DNA of 64,000 nt from Robiginitomaculum sp. (GTDB lineage Bacteria; Pseudomonadota; Alphaproteobacteria; Caulobacterales; Maricaulaceae). This document shows, one piece after another, positions 1 to 8,457 of the stretch. Under the pieces are notes generated by a model. It was not told the origin of the DNA, did no database searches, and was given only the letters and a program-made list of their open reading frames with translations. The stretch is taken from NCBI GenBank assembly GCA_015485155.1, contig WFUF01000014.1:1-64000 (forward strand). Direction: 5' to 3'. The stretch's first letter is position 1; every line of letters begins with the position of its first letter. Both the position numbers and the translations under genes were made by a program.

Positions 1-180
1 CAGCATGGCCATTGACACTGAGATGACCTGTGGGCCTTGCCACAGTGCGATTCCAATAGAGATAACAATGCCGATCAGTCCGGCAAAATACAAAAGAGTA
101 ATAAAGAATGGCGAGACCATTCGCTTGAAGCCAAAAAAGGCTGCAAAAAATCCGGTTTCGGATGAGTTTTCATGTGACAT
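1..180 (-). CDS. DUF4282 membrane protein, C-terminus beyond window edge
   Basis: This is the N-terminal 60 codons of a gene read leftwards from an ATG at 180, cut by the window start. The protein opens MSHENSSETGFFAAFFGF and continues into a hydrophobic helix and a W-x-GPQ turn. Over this length it is closely similar to the full gene at 236-985, which identifies both as DUF4282 two-helix membrane proteins. A GGGGGGAAA tract just upstream of the ATG can serve as ribosome binding site. The two genes are only about 55 bp apart in the same direction, so they are probably a tandem duplication and co-transcribed. The family's function is unknown. Confidence 0.75.
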   Translation of the reverse strand, partial: MSHENSSETGFFAAFFGFKRMVSPFFITLLYFAGLIGIVISIGIALWQGPQVISVSMAML

Positions 181-235
181 TATAGTTTCCCCCCAGGAAA
201 AGCCCGATATTGGGCTGGTTGATTATTTGTCTTTC

Positions 236-985
236 TCAGTCTTTTGTATCTTGGCTGTCTGAGTCTGTTGGCTCGTTTGTAGATGTTGCATCATCAGAAG
301 CAGGGCCGTTCTCTTTTGCGACATCATTGCTTTCATCAGGCAAGGCAATGACTTCACCTTGAGCTTCTTCTGTTTGAGCGCTTGCATCTTCGGTGGCAGG
401 TTCTGTGGAAACTGTTTCTTCAACGACTTCCGCCTCAACGGTTTCCGCCTCAATTACGTCGTCTGCGACGGATTCTGTTTCACCAACCTCTGCTTCAACG
501 ACTTTTTCTACCACAGGTTCTGCTTCTGTAACTTCTTCTTTGGCAGGTTCTGTTGCAACAACTTCTGCTGCAACCGGTTCTGGCTCCACAGGTGGGGCAG
601 GAATCGGCGCAATAGTAGATTGAACCCGTGCCGCAGATTCTGCCGCCAAAGCCGGTTTTTCAAGAGCTTCCTTGATATCGCCAAGGCGATTGAAAATACC
701 AAATAGTACGATCAGCAGTTCACAATAAAACCGCCAGATTAGAATCGCCAATAATCCACATAGTAAAATCGCCACATAACCAAGGATCATTTGTGCAATA
801 TCAGGCAGGCTCAGCATAGGCATTGCCGGCATGGATTGTGGCCCCCTCCACAAGGCAAAACCGATGGCAAGAACGATTGTGATCAAGCCGACAAAATACA
901 AAATAGTGATAAAAAACGGCGAGACCATTCGCTTGAAGCCAAAAAAAGCTGCAAAAAACCCTGGCCTTGATGATTCATTTTGCAT
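236..985 (-). CDS. DUF4282 membrane protein with long acidic Ala/Val/Glu tail
   Basis: The protein is 249 aa. Residues 1-20 hold the shared motif GFFAAFFGFKRMVSPFF, followed by one membrane helix, a W-x-GPQ turn and a second helix at about 65-90, the usual DUF4282 layout. From about residue 105 to the end it becomes a low-complexity Glu/Val/Ala/Thr tail with short imperfect units such as VEAEV and EAETVEAE, expected to be disordered and cytoplasmic. I chose the ATG at 985 because GGAGGG lies just upstream and because it aligns with the start of the paralogue at 180; an upstream codon at 1000 is less likely. The role is unknown. Confidence 0.75.
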   Translation of the reverse strand: MQNESSRPGFFAAFFGFKRMVSPFFITILYFVGLITIVLAIGFALWRGPQSMPAMPMLSLPDIAQMILGYVAILLCGLLAILIWRFYCELLIVLFGIFNRLGDIKEALEKPALAAESAARVQSTIAPIPAPPVEPEPVAAEVVATEPAKEEVTEAEPVVEKVVEAEVGETESVADDVIEAETVEAEVVEETVSTEPATEDASAQTEEAQGEVIALPDESNDVAKENGPASDDATSTNEPTDSDSQDTKD

Positions 986-1155
986 ATAGCCCTCCCTCAA
1001 AAGCTAGTGGCAATATAAATAAAAATCATCTTTATAGAAGGGTGTTTTGCAAAAACCGGCCTAATTTCAATCATAAGGACTATTTTTCGCGGATGACGGG
1101 AGGATATTCCAGTGATTCATTGATGCAAGCCCGGTTTTACCGCTGATTCGTAACT

Positions 1156-3033
1156 TCAGGAATTATTTTTCCGAGCGGATCTGGCGGCAAATCTGGCTGG
1201 ATGCAGTGCATTTGCCGCCTGTTTTTCCAGCAGGGATGGCGTACCACAGATCAGGCTTATAATTTCTTCGGCCAGAATTGGCGCAAGAGTCAGGCCTCGT
1301 GACCCAAGACCATTTAGCATGAACAGACCCTGTTGCATGGGGGCATTGGCATAATCATCGAGCTTGCCCCAGTGCTTTTGTGCCCAATTGCCAATTTCTG
1401 CTGTTGGTACCGGCCCGGCCAGAGGCTGCATGTCGGGGCTGGCCGCCCGAAAACTGGCCCGGCCATCTATGGCGCTTATATCAATCTTTGCCGCCAGCTC
1501 AGGGACAAGTTGGGCAAGGTTTTTCAAATTACGAGCATTGTCAGATTGACAGGGTTCACTGGAAGTCATGTTTTGCACCCGGTCATGGGTTGCGCCAAAC
1601 AAAACCGTATCCGGAGCAATGGGCACCATATAGGACTGGCCAAGTATCGGGGTTGCTGGCAATTCTTGTATGTTTTTTGCCGTTGAAACCTGTCCGCGCA
1701 GTATTTTTAACTTGGGCAGGCCCGGCACATTAATCTGGTCACAGCCCGTGGCCATAACCACTGCAGGTGCCCGGTCTATTTCTTTGCCCGCTGCATCAAG
1801 AGCAATCCACTGCCCGTTCTTGAACAGCAATTGTTCTACATGGGCCGAGATTATTGTGGTTGATTCTGTTAAAGAACAAACCGCCCTTTTGGGCTGTAAA
1901 ATGCCGGCAGTTGGCAGCCAAAGCTCCCGGTCATTTTTTCCAGTCTGCATCATTTCTGCTGGCAGGGCTTCGGCCTGAACCAATGCGGTAAATTTTTCTT
2001 CTTGTTTTTTGTCGGTGGCAAGGCGCAGTAGCCCGGTTTTTTTGAACAGGTGCGGGCAGTTTTGTTGATAGAACGAGCAGGCATAGGTAAAGGCGGTGCG
2101 ATAAAACCTGGCCAGTGGTGTGTCATCCAGATCCAGACGCGGGCTGACCAGACCGTGGGAATTGCCGCTGGCGGCACTGGCCAGGCTGGTTTTTTCTATC
2201 AGGCAATGGGGTAATTTGGCGCGGTTTAGTGCAAAGGCCAGACACGCTCCGGCAATTCCACCGCCAATTATCATTACCCTTGCTGGCCGTGTGGCAGCAG
2301 GTTTGTAATTTACTGAATTGACAAGCTGTGCTGTTAGCCGGTGTCGTTTGCGTCCGTATCCGGGTTTCTTATTTATATTAAACCCAACTTTTTCCAGACC
2401 CCGGCGTACAGATCCGGCAGCGGTATATGTGCCAATTTGGGCCATTGGCGCGCTAAGTCTGGCGATTTGGGTGAAGACTTTCTCATTCCACATTTCTGGA
2501 TTTTTTGCCGGGGCAAAGCCATCTAAAAACCAGCTATCTACTTTTGCCGACAATTGAGGCATGACCTCTTTGGCCAGACCAAACAATAGGGTTAATGATA
2601 CGCCAGAATCAAAATGCAAGTGGTGAAAGCCTTTTACTGGCGGCGGAAATCTGGATAGCAGTTCTTTTGATTCTTTTTTATAGGCGGCAAAGTTTTTATG
2701 CGCCTTTAGCATGTCGGATTTGGACATGGGCGCTGCCTCAATGGATATATAGTGCAAAGACTGATCTGCCAGAGCGCTTTGTTGCCACTTTGCCAAAGTT
2801 ACCAGAAAGTTTAAGCCGGTACCAAACCCAAGCTCACAAATCACATGGGGTTTACCGCTTTGCCATCGCGTGGGCAAATCGCAGGCTTCAAGGAAAACCG
2901 TTTTAGTTTCCTCAGCTCCGCCTTCGGCAGAGAAATAGACATCATTAGTGGTTTTGTCTTCTGGTTCACCAGTATCAGAGAAGCGCAGCCGGGGCTTGGC
3001 CAGCCCTAAAAAGGCGGCTTTGTGCTGTTTCAT
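1156..3033 (-). CDS. mnmC: Bifunctional tRNA mnm5(s2)U34 biosynthesis protein MnmC
   Basis: MnmC completes 5-methylaminomethyl-2-thiouridine at tRNA wobble U34. The C-terminal FAD domain removes the carboxymethyl group from cmnm5U and the N-terminal SAM domain methylates the resulting nm5U. The SAM-binding loop ELGFGTGLNFL is at residues 67-77, and DGFAPAKNPEMW, typical of the MnmC methyltransferase half, is at 171-182. The dinucleotide-binding GGGIAGACLAF is at 257-267. The length of 625 aa fits the fused enzyme. An in-frame TTG at 3045 is possible, but ATG at 3033 has a better context. mnmA, which adds the 2-thio group, lies at 60110. The gene stands alone between the DUF4282 genes and motA. 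Confidence 0.93.
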   Translation of the reverse strand: MKQHKAAFLGLAKPRLRFSDTGEPEDKTTNDVYFSAEGGAEETKTVFLEACDLPTRWQSGKPHVICELGFGTGLNFLVTLAKWQQSALADQSLHYISIEAAPMSKSDMLKAHKNFAAYKKESKELLSRFPPPVKGFHHLHFDSGVSLTLLFGLAKEVMPQLSAKVDSWFLDGFAPAKNPEMWNEKVFTQIARLSAPMAQIGTYTAAGSVRRGLEKVGFNINKKPGYGRKRHRLTAQLVNSVNYKPAATRPARVMIIGGGIAGACLAFALNRAKLPHCLIEKTSLASAASGNSHGLVSPRLDLDDTPLARFYRTAFTYACSFYQQNCPHLFKKTGLLRLATDKKQEEKFTALVQAEALPAEMMQTGKNDRELWLPTAGILQPKRAVCSLTESTTIISAHVEQLLFKNGQWIALDAAGKEIDRAPAVVMATGCDQINVPGLPKLKILRGQVSTAKNIQELPATPILGQSYMVPIAPDTVLFGATHDRVQNMTSSEPCQSDNARNLKNLAQLVPELAAKIDISAIDGRASFRAASPDMQPLAGPVPTAEIGNWAQKHWGKLDDYANAPMQQGLFMLNGLGSRGLTLAPILAEEIISLICGTPSLLEKQAANALHPARFAARSARKNNS

Positions 3034-3109
3034 TTTGTTTTCCAAACCCGGCTATATGAATAATGACAGGGTTGTAGGGTGTTTTTGGCTTTGGTTTTTT
3101 CCAATATAT

Positions 3110-3976
3110 TTATACGGCCTCAATATTGGACAGGGCTTCTTCAAGTTCAGCAAAGCTGGGCTGGGCTGCTGTCGGGACAACGCCTCTGCCAAGCTCTACA
3201 GATATTTGAGCGGCATTGCCATGTAAGTGGGCAACCAGAACTGCTTGAATAATCTTGTAAAATGTAGCTTCTTCATCAATTACGGACTGCAAGCGCGCAC
3301 CAAACGGGCCGACAAGCCCATAGGCAAGAAATACACCCAAAAAGGTGCCAACCAGCGCAGATCCGATCATCCGCCCCAGATATTCAGGGGGCGCTGTGAT
3401 TGACCCCATGGTTTTTACAATACCCAGAACCGCAGCCACAATCCCAAGAGCAGGCAGGGCATCAGCCATGTGTTGCAGGGCATGAGCAGGCTCCAGCGCC
3501 TCATGATGGTGTTTTTCCAATTGTTTTTCCATGGCGTCCTCAACCTGATGGGGGTCTTCGAGATTCATGGTCATCATGCGCAAGGTGTCGCAGATAAAAT
3601 CTGTGGCAAAATGGTCTTTGAGAATTCTGGGATACTCGGAAAAAATCGTGCTTTCCTGCGGGTTTTCAATATGGGTTTCAAGAGCGATTACGCCCTTCAT
3701 TTTCATGGTTTTGGTCAAGGTGAACAGCAAGGCCAGCAGATCAGAATAGTCCTGCTTCTTCCATTTGGAGCCAGTTGTCATTTTGATTAGGCCCGCAGCA
3801 GTCGCCAAAGCGGTTTTGCCCTTGCTGCTGATTAGCAGGGCCCCAACAGCAGCACCACCAATCATCATCATCTCATAGGGTGCGGAGTGCAGGATTGGCG
3901 CCAATTGACCGCCAGCCAGAATAAATCCGCCAAACACCATTCCAAATACAACCAAAATTCCAATAATCTGAAACAT
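3110..3976 (-). CDS. motA: Flagellar motor stator protein MotA
   Basis: This 288 aa inner-membrane protein is the proton-channel stator subunit that, with MotB, drives flagellar rotation. It has two N-terminal membrane helices, a large cytoplasmic domain (about residues 60-170), and two further helices. The latter contain LPALGIVAAVLGIVKTMG and YGLVGPFG, the conserved proline-bearing helices of the MotA family. AGGAAAG stands a few bases before the ATG. No motB lies beside it in this window, so the partner gene must be elsewhere, as in several alphaproteobacteria. Confidence 0.92.
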   Translation of the reverse strand: MFQIIGILVVFGMVFGGFILAGGQLAPILHSAPYEMMMIGGAAVGALLISSKGKTALATAAGLIKMTTGSKWKKQDYSDLLALLFTLTKTMKMKGVIALETHIENPQESTIFSEYPRILKDHFATDFICDTLRMMTMNLEDPHQVEDAMEKQLEKHHHEALEPAHALQHMADALPALGIVAAVLGIVKTMGSITAPPEYLGRMIGSALVGTFLGVFLAYGLVGPFGARLQSVIDEEATFYKIIQAVLVAHLHGNAAQISVELGRGVVPTAAQPSFAELEEALSNIEAV

Positions 3977-4186
3977 CTTTTTTCTTTCCTGCAGATAAGC
4001 CTCAGCCGGGCGAGATTGTCCCGATTTGACACTATAATGGGTTGGAATGTTTAATGCAGTGTTTCCGATATGAATGTTTTATCGAATAGTTGCGAAACAG
4101 GCGCTTGCTATGATACACCCCCTTTCGACTGGTATGGATCAATCGCGAGGGAGCTGCGTTAGTTTCAAACGAACCAGGAGTGTTTA

Positions 4187-4543
4187 ATGTTGAAGAGTAA
4201 ATTGCTTGCTGTTGTTTTGGTTTTTGCAGGGTTCACCCCGGCTCTTGCTGATGGTGGTTGTCAGGCTCCAGACAAGCCAAAGTTACCTCTAAATGGAGCC
4301 ACTATCACCTATGAACAGCTAAATATTGCGGCAAATCTGGTAAAGGCATATGCCAAGGCCAACCTATCCTATAAACAGTGTCTGGACAGTATTATCACCA
4401 AGCCCGAAAACTATAGTCGTGATAAATGGCGTTCGGCATTGCGGGCCTACAATCAAAGTGTGCCAACAGAAAACGCTATTTGGGGCCAGTATGAGAAGCT
4501 TTCAAGAGATTGGATTTCTGCCAATCAGGCGTCCAAACGCTAA
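4187..4543 (+). CDS. Small secreted two-cysteine protein
   Basis: I do not recognise a family. The 118 aa product has a clear Sec signal peptide (LLAVVLVFAGFTPALA, cleavage after about residue 21). The mature part is about 97 aa and predicted mostly helical. It has exactly two cysteines, one near the mature N-terminus (GGCQAP) and one after a long helix (YKQCLDS), which could form one disulfide in the periplasm. The next gene encodes a longer protein with the same C-x(n)-PxxP, helix, Y-x-x-C order, so the two look like diverged tandem copies. Possible shared transcript with the following gene. Confidence 0.65.
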   Translation: MLKSKLLAVVLVFAGFTPALADGGCQAPDKPKLPLNGATITYEQLNIAANLVKAYAKANLSYKQCLDSIITKPENYSRDKWRSALRAYNQSVPTENAIWGQYEKLSRDWISANQASKR

Positions 4544-4587
4544 TTGCATTGTTCAAAGCTCTTTAGGTCAGTATTCAGGAATATCTC

Positions 4588-5079
4588 ATGAACAAGTTTA
4601 ATTTTATTGGATCGCTTTTCTTAATGGCAAGTGTTTCAACTGCGGCGATTGCTGTTGATGGGTATCGCCCGCAAAATGATGCGCAGCGAAATTACAAGGC
4701 TTGCCCTGCTGAGGCCATGGAAAAAGGGGTAAGGCTGGTAACTCCATTTTGCGGCAGCCTGCCCGCCCGTCCGGTATTTCCTGATTATGAGACCGCTTTT
4801 TCCGGCAAATTATCCCGGGCCGAGCTGGATGTGTTTTCGCAACGATTAAACCGTTTTAAGGCTCTGGTTGCACAATATCAGGTTTGTATCAACACCAGGG
4901 TGATGGCTGATGGTTCCTTGCCCACAAAGACACTGGATTATGCCGCCTGTGCTGATCAGTGGGCTGTAGGGCAAAAGGGCCAGTCGGCCGAAGAATGGGG
5001 TTTTTCGTGTCTGGGGCAGAATGATTGGGAAAACCCGGGCTCATCTGTGCCCTTGCGCTGTTTTGCCGAAGAAGAGTAG
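4588..5079 (+). CDS. Secreted six-cysteine protein, relative of upstream gene
   Basis: This is an unrecognised 163 aa protein with a Sec signal peptide ending near residue 22 (STAAIA). The mature protein holds six cysteines (in KACPA, PFCGS, QVCIN, AACAD, FSCLG, LRCFA), an even number consistent with three disulfides after export. The section around residues 52-110 repeats the pattern of the preceding gene: Cys, a proline pair, a long amphipathic helix, then Y-x-V-C. It begins 45 bp after the upstream stop and on the same strand. The function is unknown; an envelope or surface role is an inference from the signal peptide and cysteines only. Confidence 0.6.
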   Translation: MNKFNFIGSLFLMASVSTAAIAVDGYRPQNDAQRNYKACPAEAMEKGVRLVTPFCGSLPARPVFPDYETAFSGKLSRAELDVFSQRLNRFKALVAQYQVCINTRVMADGSLPTKTLDYAACADQWAVGQKGQSAEEWGFSCLGQNDWENPGSSVPLRCFAEEE

Positions 5080-5184
5080 GCTGGCCGCAAAATAACAATC
5101 AGGTGAATCAGGATTTGCCATATGATTGCTTTAGGCAGCGCAGGACTTCTTTAGATCGGCAAGAATCGACATATTGCATTTGGC

Positions 5185-6369
5185 TTGCTGTTTTTGGTGA
5201 TGCTGCTGGTTGGCGTCTCCAATTCCATGTTATTTGTGATCTTGCCTTATCTTACCCGGCAATTGGGTGCCGGAGAGATGTATATCGGCTTGATCTTTGC
5301 CGCCTCTTCTCTGCTTTATATGTTTTTTAGCCCGTTTTGGGGCTGGCGCTCTGATCATTTTGGTCGCAGGCCGATTTTGCTGATCGGTATTTTGGGCAAT
5401 GGATTTTCCCTGTTAGCCATGGGGTTGGTTTCATCATGGATTGAAAGTGGCATGGCAACAGCGGCCATTGCCCTTGTTCTGCTGGCTTTGTCCCGGGCTA
5501 TTTACGGACTTGTTGGCAGCTCCATGCAGCCGGCAGCACAGGCTTATATTGTAGATCGCACCAGCCGCGCCGAACGCACTGTTTTGCTGTCATTATTGGC
5601 AGCAGGTGCCGGTTTGGGCACAGCATTGGGGCCGCCATTGGCCGCATGGCTTGGCAGTGGTTTTGGCGTGCCCAATGCAATGTATTTTCTTGTTGCCTTG
5701 TCGGTAGTGTTCTTTGCATCGGTATCAATCGGCCTGCCTGAACATAAAAAGCCAACCGCGCGGAGGTTAAGCGGACGGGCATTACTGGATATGATTGTTG
5801 ACACCCGCCTGCGTACCTTGCTGATGATAGGGGCGTTGAGCTGGATGGGACAGGGTATCTTTTTACAGACCCTGTTGTTCTTTTTGTCCGATCGTCTGGA
5901 TTTGACAGCCCTGCAGGCGCTGCCGGTTTCCGGGACAATTCTGGCGGCCGGGGCGATTAGCGTACTGGTGATGCAATTTGGCTGCATTCCTTTGTTCAGA
6001 CCAAATCCAAGACGGCTGATGGTTGTGGGTGCCGGGCTTGCAGCTTCCGGGGCCATGCTGATGATATTTGCAGCCTCTGTCTGGGTAATTGCCTTGGCAT
6101 TTGTTCTTGCCTCTTCGGGTTTTGGTTTGCTGCGCCCCGGCATTTCCAGCGCTGCCAGCTTGCGGGTGTTTGACCATGAACAAGGCGGCGCCGCCGGATT
6201 GATCGGGGCAACGGCAGGGGCCGGTTTTCTTCTTGCTCCGTTTACCGGCTTGGCCCTTTATCAGTTTGTCGGGCCGTTTGCGCCATTTGCACTGCTAAGC
6301 GCCACCTTGGCCGGGGCTGTTATTCTGGCCATGATTCAGCCAATTGATCACAGCAATGAGCGATTTTGA
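5185..6369 (+). CDS. MFS drug-efflux-type transporter, uncertain start
   Basis: This is a proton-coupled exporter of the major facilitator superfamily, about 394 aa with twelve hydrophobic helices. Motif A between helices 2 and 3 reads WGWRSDHFGRRP (residues 52-63 from the TTG), and a GLGTALGPPL-type motif C lies in helix 5, as in TetA/DHA1 antiporters. The start is a problem. The open frame begins at 5155, after an in-frame TAG at 5152. The first usual start codon is TTG at 5185, which already lies inside helix 1. An ATG at 5122 with AGGA upstream is in the same frame but is cut off by that TAG. The charged KNRH before helix 1 looks native, so either an unusual start or a nonsense mutation is possible. 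The substrate cannot be told. Confidence 0.75.
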   Translation: MLFLVMLLVGVSNSMLFVILPYLTRQLGAGEMYIGLIFAASSLLYMFFSPFWGWRSDHFGRRPILLIGILGNGFSLLAMGLVSSWIESGMATAAIALVLLALSRAIYGLVGSSMQPAAQAYIVDRTSRAERTVLLSLLAAGAGLGTALGPPLAAWLGSGFGVPNAMYFLVALSVVFFASVSIGLPEHKKPTARRLSGRALLDMIVDTRLRTLLMIGALSWMGQGIFLQTLLFFLSDRLDLTALQALPVSGTILAAGAISVLVMQFGCIPLFRPNPRRLMVVGAGLAASGAMLMIFAASVWVIALAFVLASSGFGLLRPGISSAASLRVFDHEQGGAAGLIGATAGAGFLLAPFTGLALYQFVGPFAPFALLSATLAGAVILAMIQPIDHSNERF

Positions 6370-6593
6370 CCCGTTTCTGCTGTAAAAAACATAAATCTGA
6401 TTCGGGTTTGTGTTACCCACAGCATAAATTAGCCAATTGCGATTGCTCCACCACTGGACAAGTGATGTCTCCAGTTGGCCCAGTTTCAATTATTTACCTG
6501 TCAAATAGCGTTTTGTCGGGGGCTTTGCCCCAACCCTTACATTATAACAGCTCTGGCAAGTGCGGGCGCCTTTTGCACTTATCCCCGTAGATC

Positions 6594-6760
6594 AAGGGTC
6601 AGTCAGTATATAGAAGGGTCATTTAAAGGTTATTTTATTACCAACAAGTGCTGTTTTGGTATGATTGCAGGGGGTATCAAGTATCACTCAAGGGACAGCC
6701 GAAAAATGGCACTGACCCTAATAGTGACCCTTCACGGTGACCCTTAAGAGTGACCCTCAC
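6594..6760. repeat. TGACCCT repeat cluster within a 616-bp gene-free stretch
   Basis: The 616 bp from 6370 to 6985 hold no convincing gene. Within them, 6711-6760 carries four near-tandem units of about 12-13 bp with consensus AGTGACCCTTAA. Two inverted copies (AAGGGTCA) lie at 6594 and 6614. AGGGTCAGT at 6595-6603 and ACTGACCCT at 6711-6719 form a perfect 9-bp inverted repeat about 107 bp apart. This could be a set of binding sites, a folded RNA or a degenerate repeat array. It lies downstream of both the MFS gene and the convergent alc gene, so it is not obviously a promoter for either. AAGTGC/GCACTT at about 6558-6580 is another short inverted pair. Confidence 0.5.
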
Positions 6761-6985
6761 CCGCAACCGTCACTTGCGACTTCGACCTTTAAGTCCATCC
6801 TTCCATTTGGAGCAGGGGAAATAGCGAAAATTTAGCAACCATCCTTAGCTTAAAAACCACATGGATGTATTTATGGTTCAAGCCAGTAATGACGGGGGAG
6901 TGCAATGTTACGTGCCTGGAATATGAAATTCGACTTAGCTGGGCGCAGGTTTTAACGTAAGTCCAGCATGGGACAATGGGGCAGA

Positions 6986-7954
6986 TCAGACAATATGTCC
7001 AAACAGGCGCAAACGGCTTACCCCGCCATCTGGTATGATATTCAGGCGCACATGCGATATGGCTTTATCTGCAGACAGCTTGAAATTGTGTTCAGTATCC
7101 GCAGATAATTTTTGCTCATCCAGCAGCACATCCCAGTTTGAAGCCTCGGCCAGAATTTGCGCATCAGACATATCATCACACATGGCGGCCTGCAGGAAAA
7201 AACGGTCCGGATAATTGCCCTTAAAGTGTCTGGTGTCGAGCAAAACCTGCTCAATCACTCCGGGATGGGCCAGAGCCAAAACCGCCCAGTCATGCCCCGG
7301 TTCGCGGCGACGACGGGTTTCCCAGCCATCACCCATATTTTTGCCAATGCCCGGCGCAATCATATTCTCCGGCTCGCCAAAATGGGCATTGTTGCAACCA
7401 ATTGGTCGACCGCCCTGTTCCAAAGCTGCCAGATCAAAAATTTCTTTAGTGGAAACCTGTGACCAGTCCCGTGCAATTTGCCCCAAGACCCGCAGTCTGG
7501 CTACTCCACCATCAGGATAGATATGCAGACGAATATGAGAGAACGGCCCGGATTGTTCACTGGTAAAACCTGCCTTATTGTCACCTTGTAACTCTGTTTT
7601 TGCTAAAATCTGCGTCCAGAGTTGTTCTGCCGGCGGAAATTCACCGGCAAACAGACAGGCCTCAACACTGGCAAATGGTGGAAAATTGCCGGTAAAATGG
7701 CTGGTATCAATTTCCAGCTCATAAATTCGCCCCGGCTGCCCAAGGCGAATTGTACAATGATCATGTCCGGACCCCCGTTTGCGGCGGCTTTCCCAGCCAT
7801 CCATCCATTTACCGTTTTCATCATATTTTTCCGGGATGAACACAGGATCAGAAGGCAAGATAAGCCTTGATTTATCAGCAAAAAAATCATCGGTAGCGTG
7901 GACAACCTGTGCGCCAAGCCTGGGCTGGGCCAAATTGATAAGGGAATTGCTCAT
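6986..7954 (-). CDS. alc: Allantoicase
   Basis: This enzyme hydrolyses allantoate to ureidoglycolate and urea, the penultimate step of allantoin use. The 322 aa protein shows the internal duplication typical of the family. DGWESRRKRGSGHDHC in the first half matches DGWETRRRREPGHDWA in the second, and DTSHFTGNFP matches DTRHFKGNYP. Its ATG overlaps the uraD stop by 4 bp (ATGA), implying translational coupling as the last gene of puuE-uraD-alc. The urea and ureidoglycolate route fits allA in the divergent operon. Confidence 0.95.
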   Translation of the reverse strand: MSNSLINLAQPRLGAQVVHATDDFFADKSRLILPSDPVFIPEKYDENGKWMDGWESRRKRGSGHDHCTIRLGQPGRIYELEIDTSHFTGNFPPFASVEACLFAGEFPPAEQLWTQILAKTELQGDNKAGFTSEQSGPFSHIRLHIYPDGGVARLRVLGQIARDWSQVSTKEIFDLAALEQGGRPIGCNNAHFGEPENMIAPGIGKNMGDGWETRRRREPGHDWAVLALAHPGVIEQVLLDTRHFKGNYPDRFFLQAAMCDDMSDAQILAEASNWDVLLDEQKLSADTEHNFKLSADKAISHVRLNIIPDGGVSRLRLFGHIV

Positions 7955-8457
7955 TGTATAATTTCCTCTATGCGAAAACCGGCAATAAGATCAATTTGAT
8001 TTAATGCCTCGGCAAATTCATCTTCGGGCATGTTTTGCAGCCGAGAGGCCATTGCCTGTAGAATAGAGCTGCGATTATGCCCTTTTACAGCAATAATGAA
8101 CGGAAACCCGAACCGTTCGGCATAGGCGGCATTAAGACGGGTAAACTCAGATAATTCAGTTTTTGAGCATTGATCCAGTCCCGCGCCCTTTTGCTCAGAG
8201 CGACTGGCCTCGGTCAGGCTTCCGGCCAAGGCTGCTTTCCCAGCCAGATCCGGATGCGCACGAATTAATTCCAACTGTTGTTCGTACGAAGCTGCGCGCA
8301 TGACTTTGGACATTAAGCTGGCCAGACAAGCCGCAGATGTGCAATCGGGGTTTTGCGCCAATAAAGGAAAAGCGGCTTTTGCCACCCATGGTGAATGCTC
8401 ATAAACACCGCCAAAAACCTTTATGAATTCTTTTTCGGTTAAATCCTGCAGCTTCAT
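7951..8457 (-). CDS. uraD: OHCU decarboxylase
   Basis: This is 2-oxo-4-hydroxy-4-carboxy-5-ureidoimidazoline decarboxylase (168 aa), giving (S)-allantoin from the hydrolysed urate oxidation product. Family marks visible are a His in the N-terminal YEHSPWVA segment, AHPDLAGKA, and the C-terminal block FGFPFIIAVKGHNRSSI. It acts directly after UraH, which is encoded as the first gene of the divergent operon. It overlaps puuE upstream and alc downstream by 4 bp each. Confidence 0.94.
   Translation of the reverse strand: MKLQDLTEKEFIKVFGGVYEHSPWVAKAAFPLLAQNPDCTSAACLASLMSKVMRAASYEQQLELIRAHPDLAGKAALAGSLTEASRSEQKGAGLDQCSKTELSEFTRLNAAYAERFGFPFIIAVKGHNRSSILQAMASRLQNMPEDEFAEALNQIDLIAGFRIEEIIQ

Noticed and set aside
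359-706. Long plus-strand frame rich in Cys and Phe, and a nearby Ser/Thr frame at 393-623
   Set aside because: These are antisense shadows of the low-complexity tail of the DUF4282 gene; repeated GAA/GTT codons keep the opposite frames open.
5544-6143. 199-codon minus-strand frame
   Set aside because: Lies fully inside the MFS gene, has no start context and no recognisable motif; a shadow of membrane-helix codons.
6905-6955. 16-codon frame with GGGGGAG upstream in the 6370-6985 gap
   Set aside because: Too short to support; no similarity or conserved context visible.
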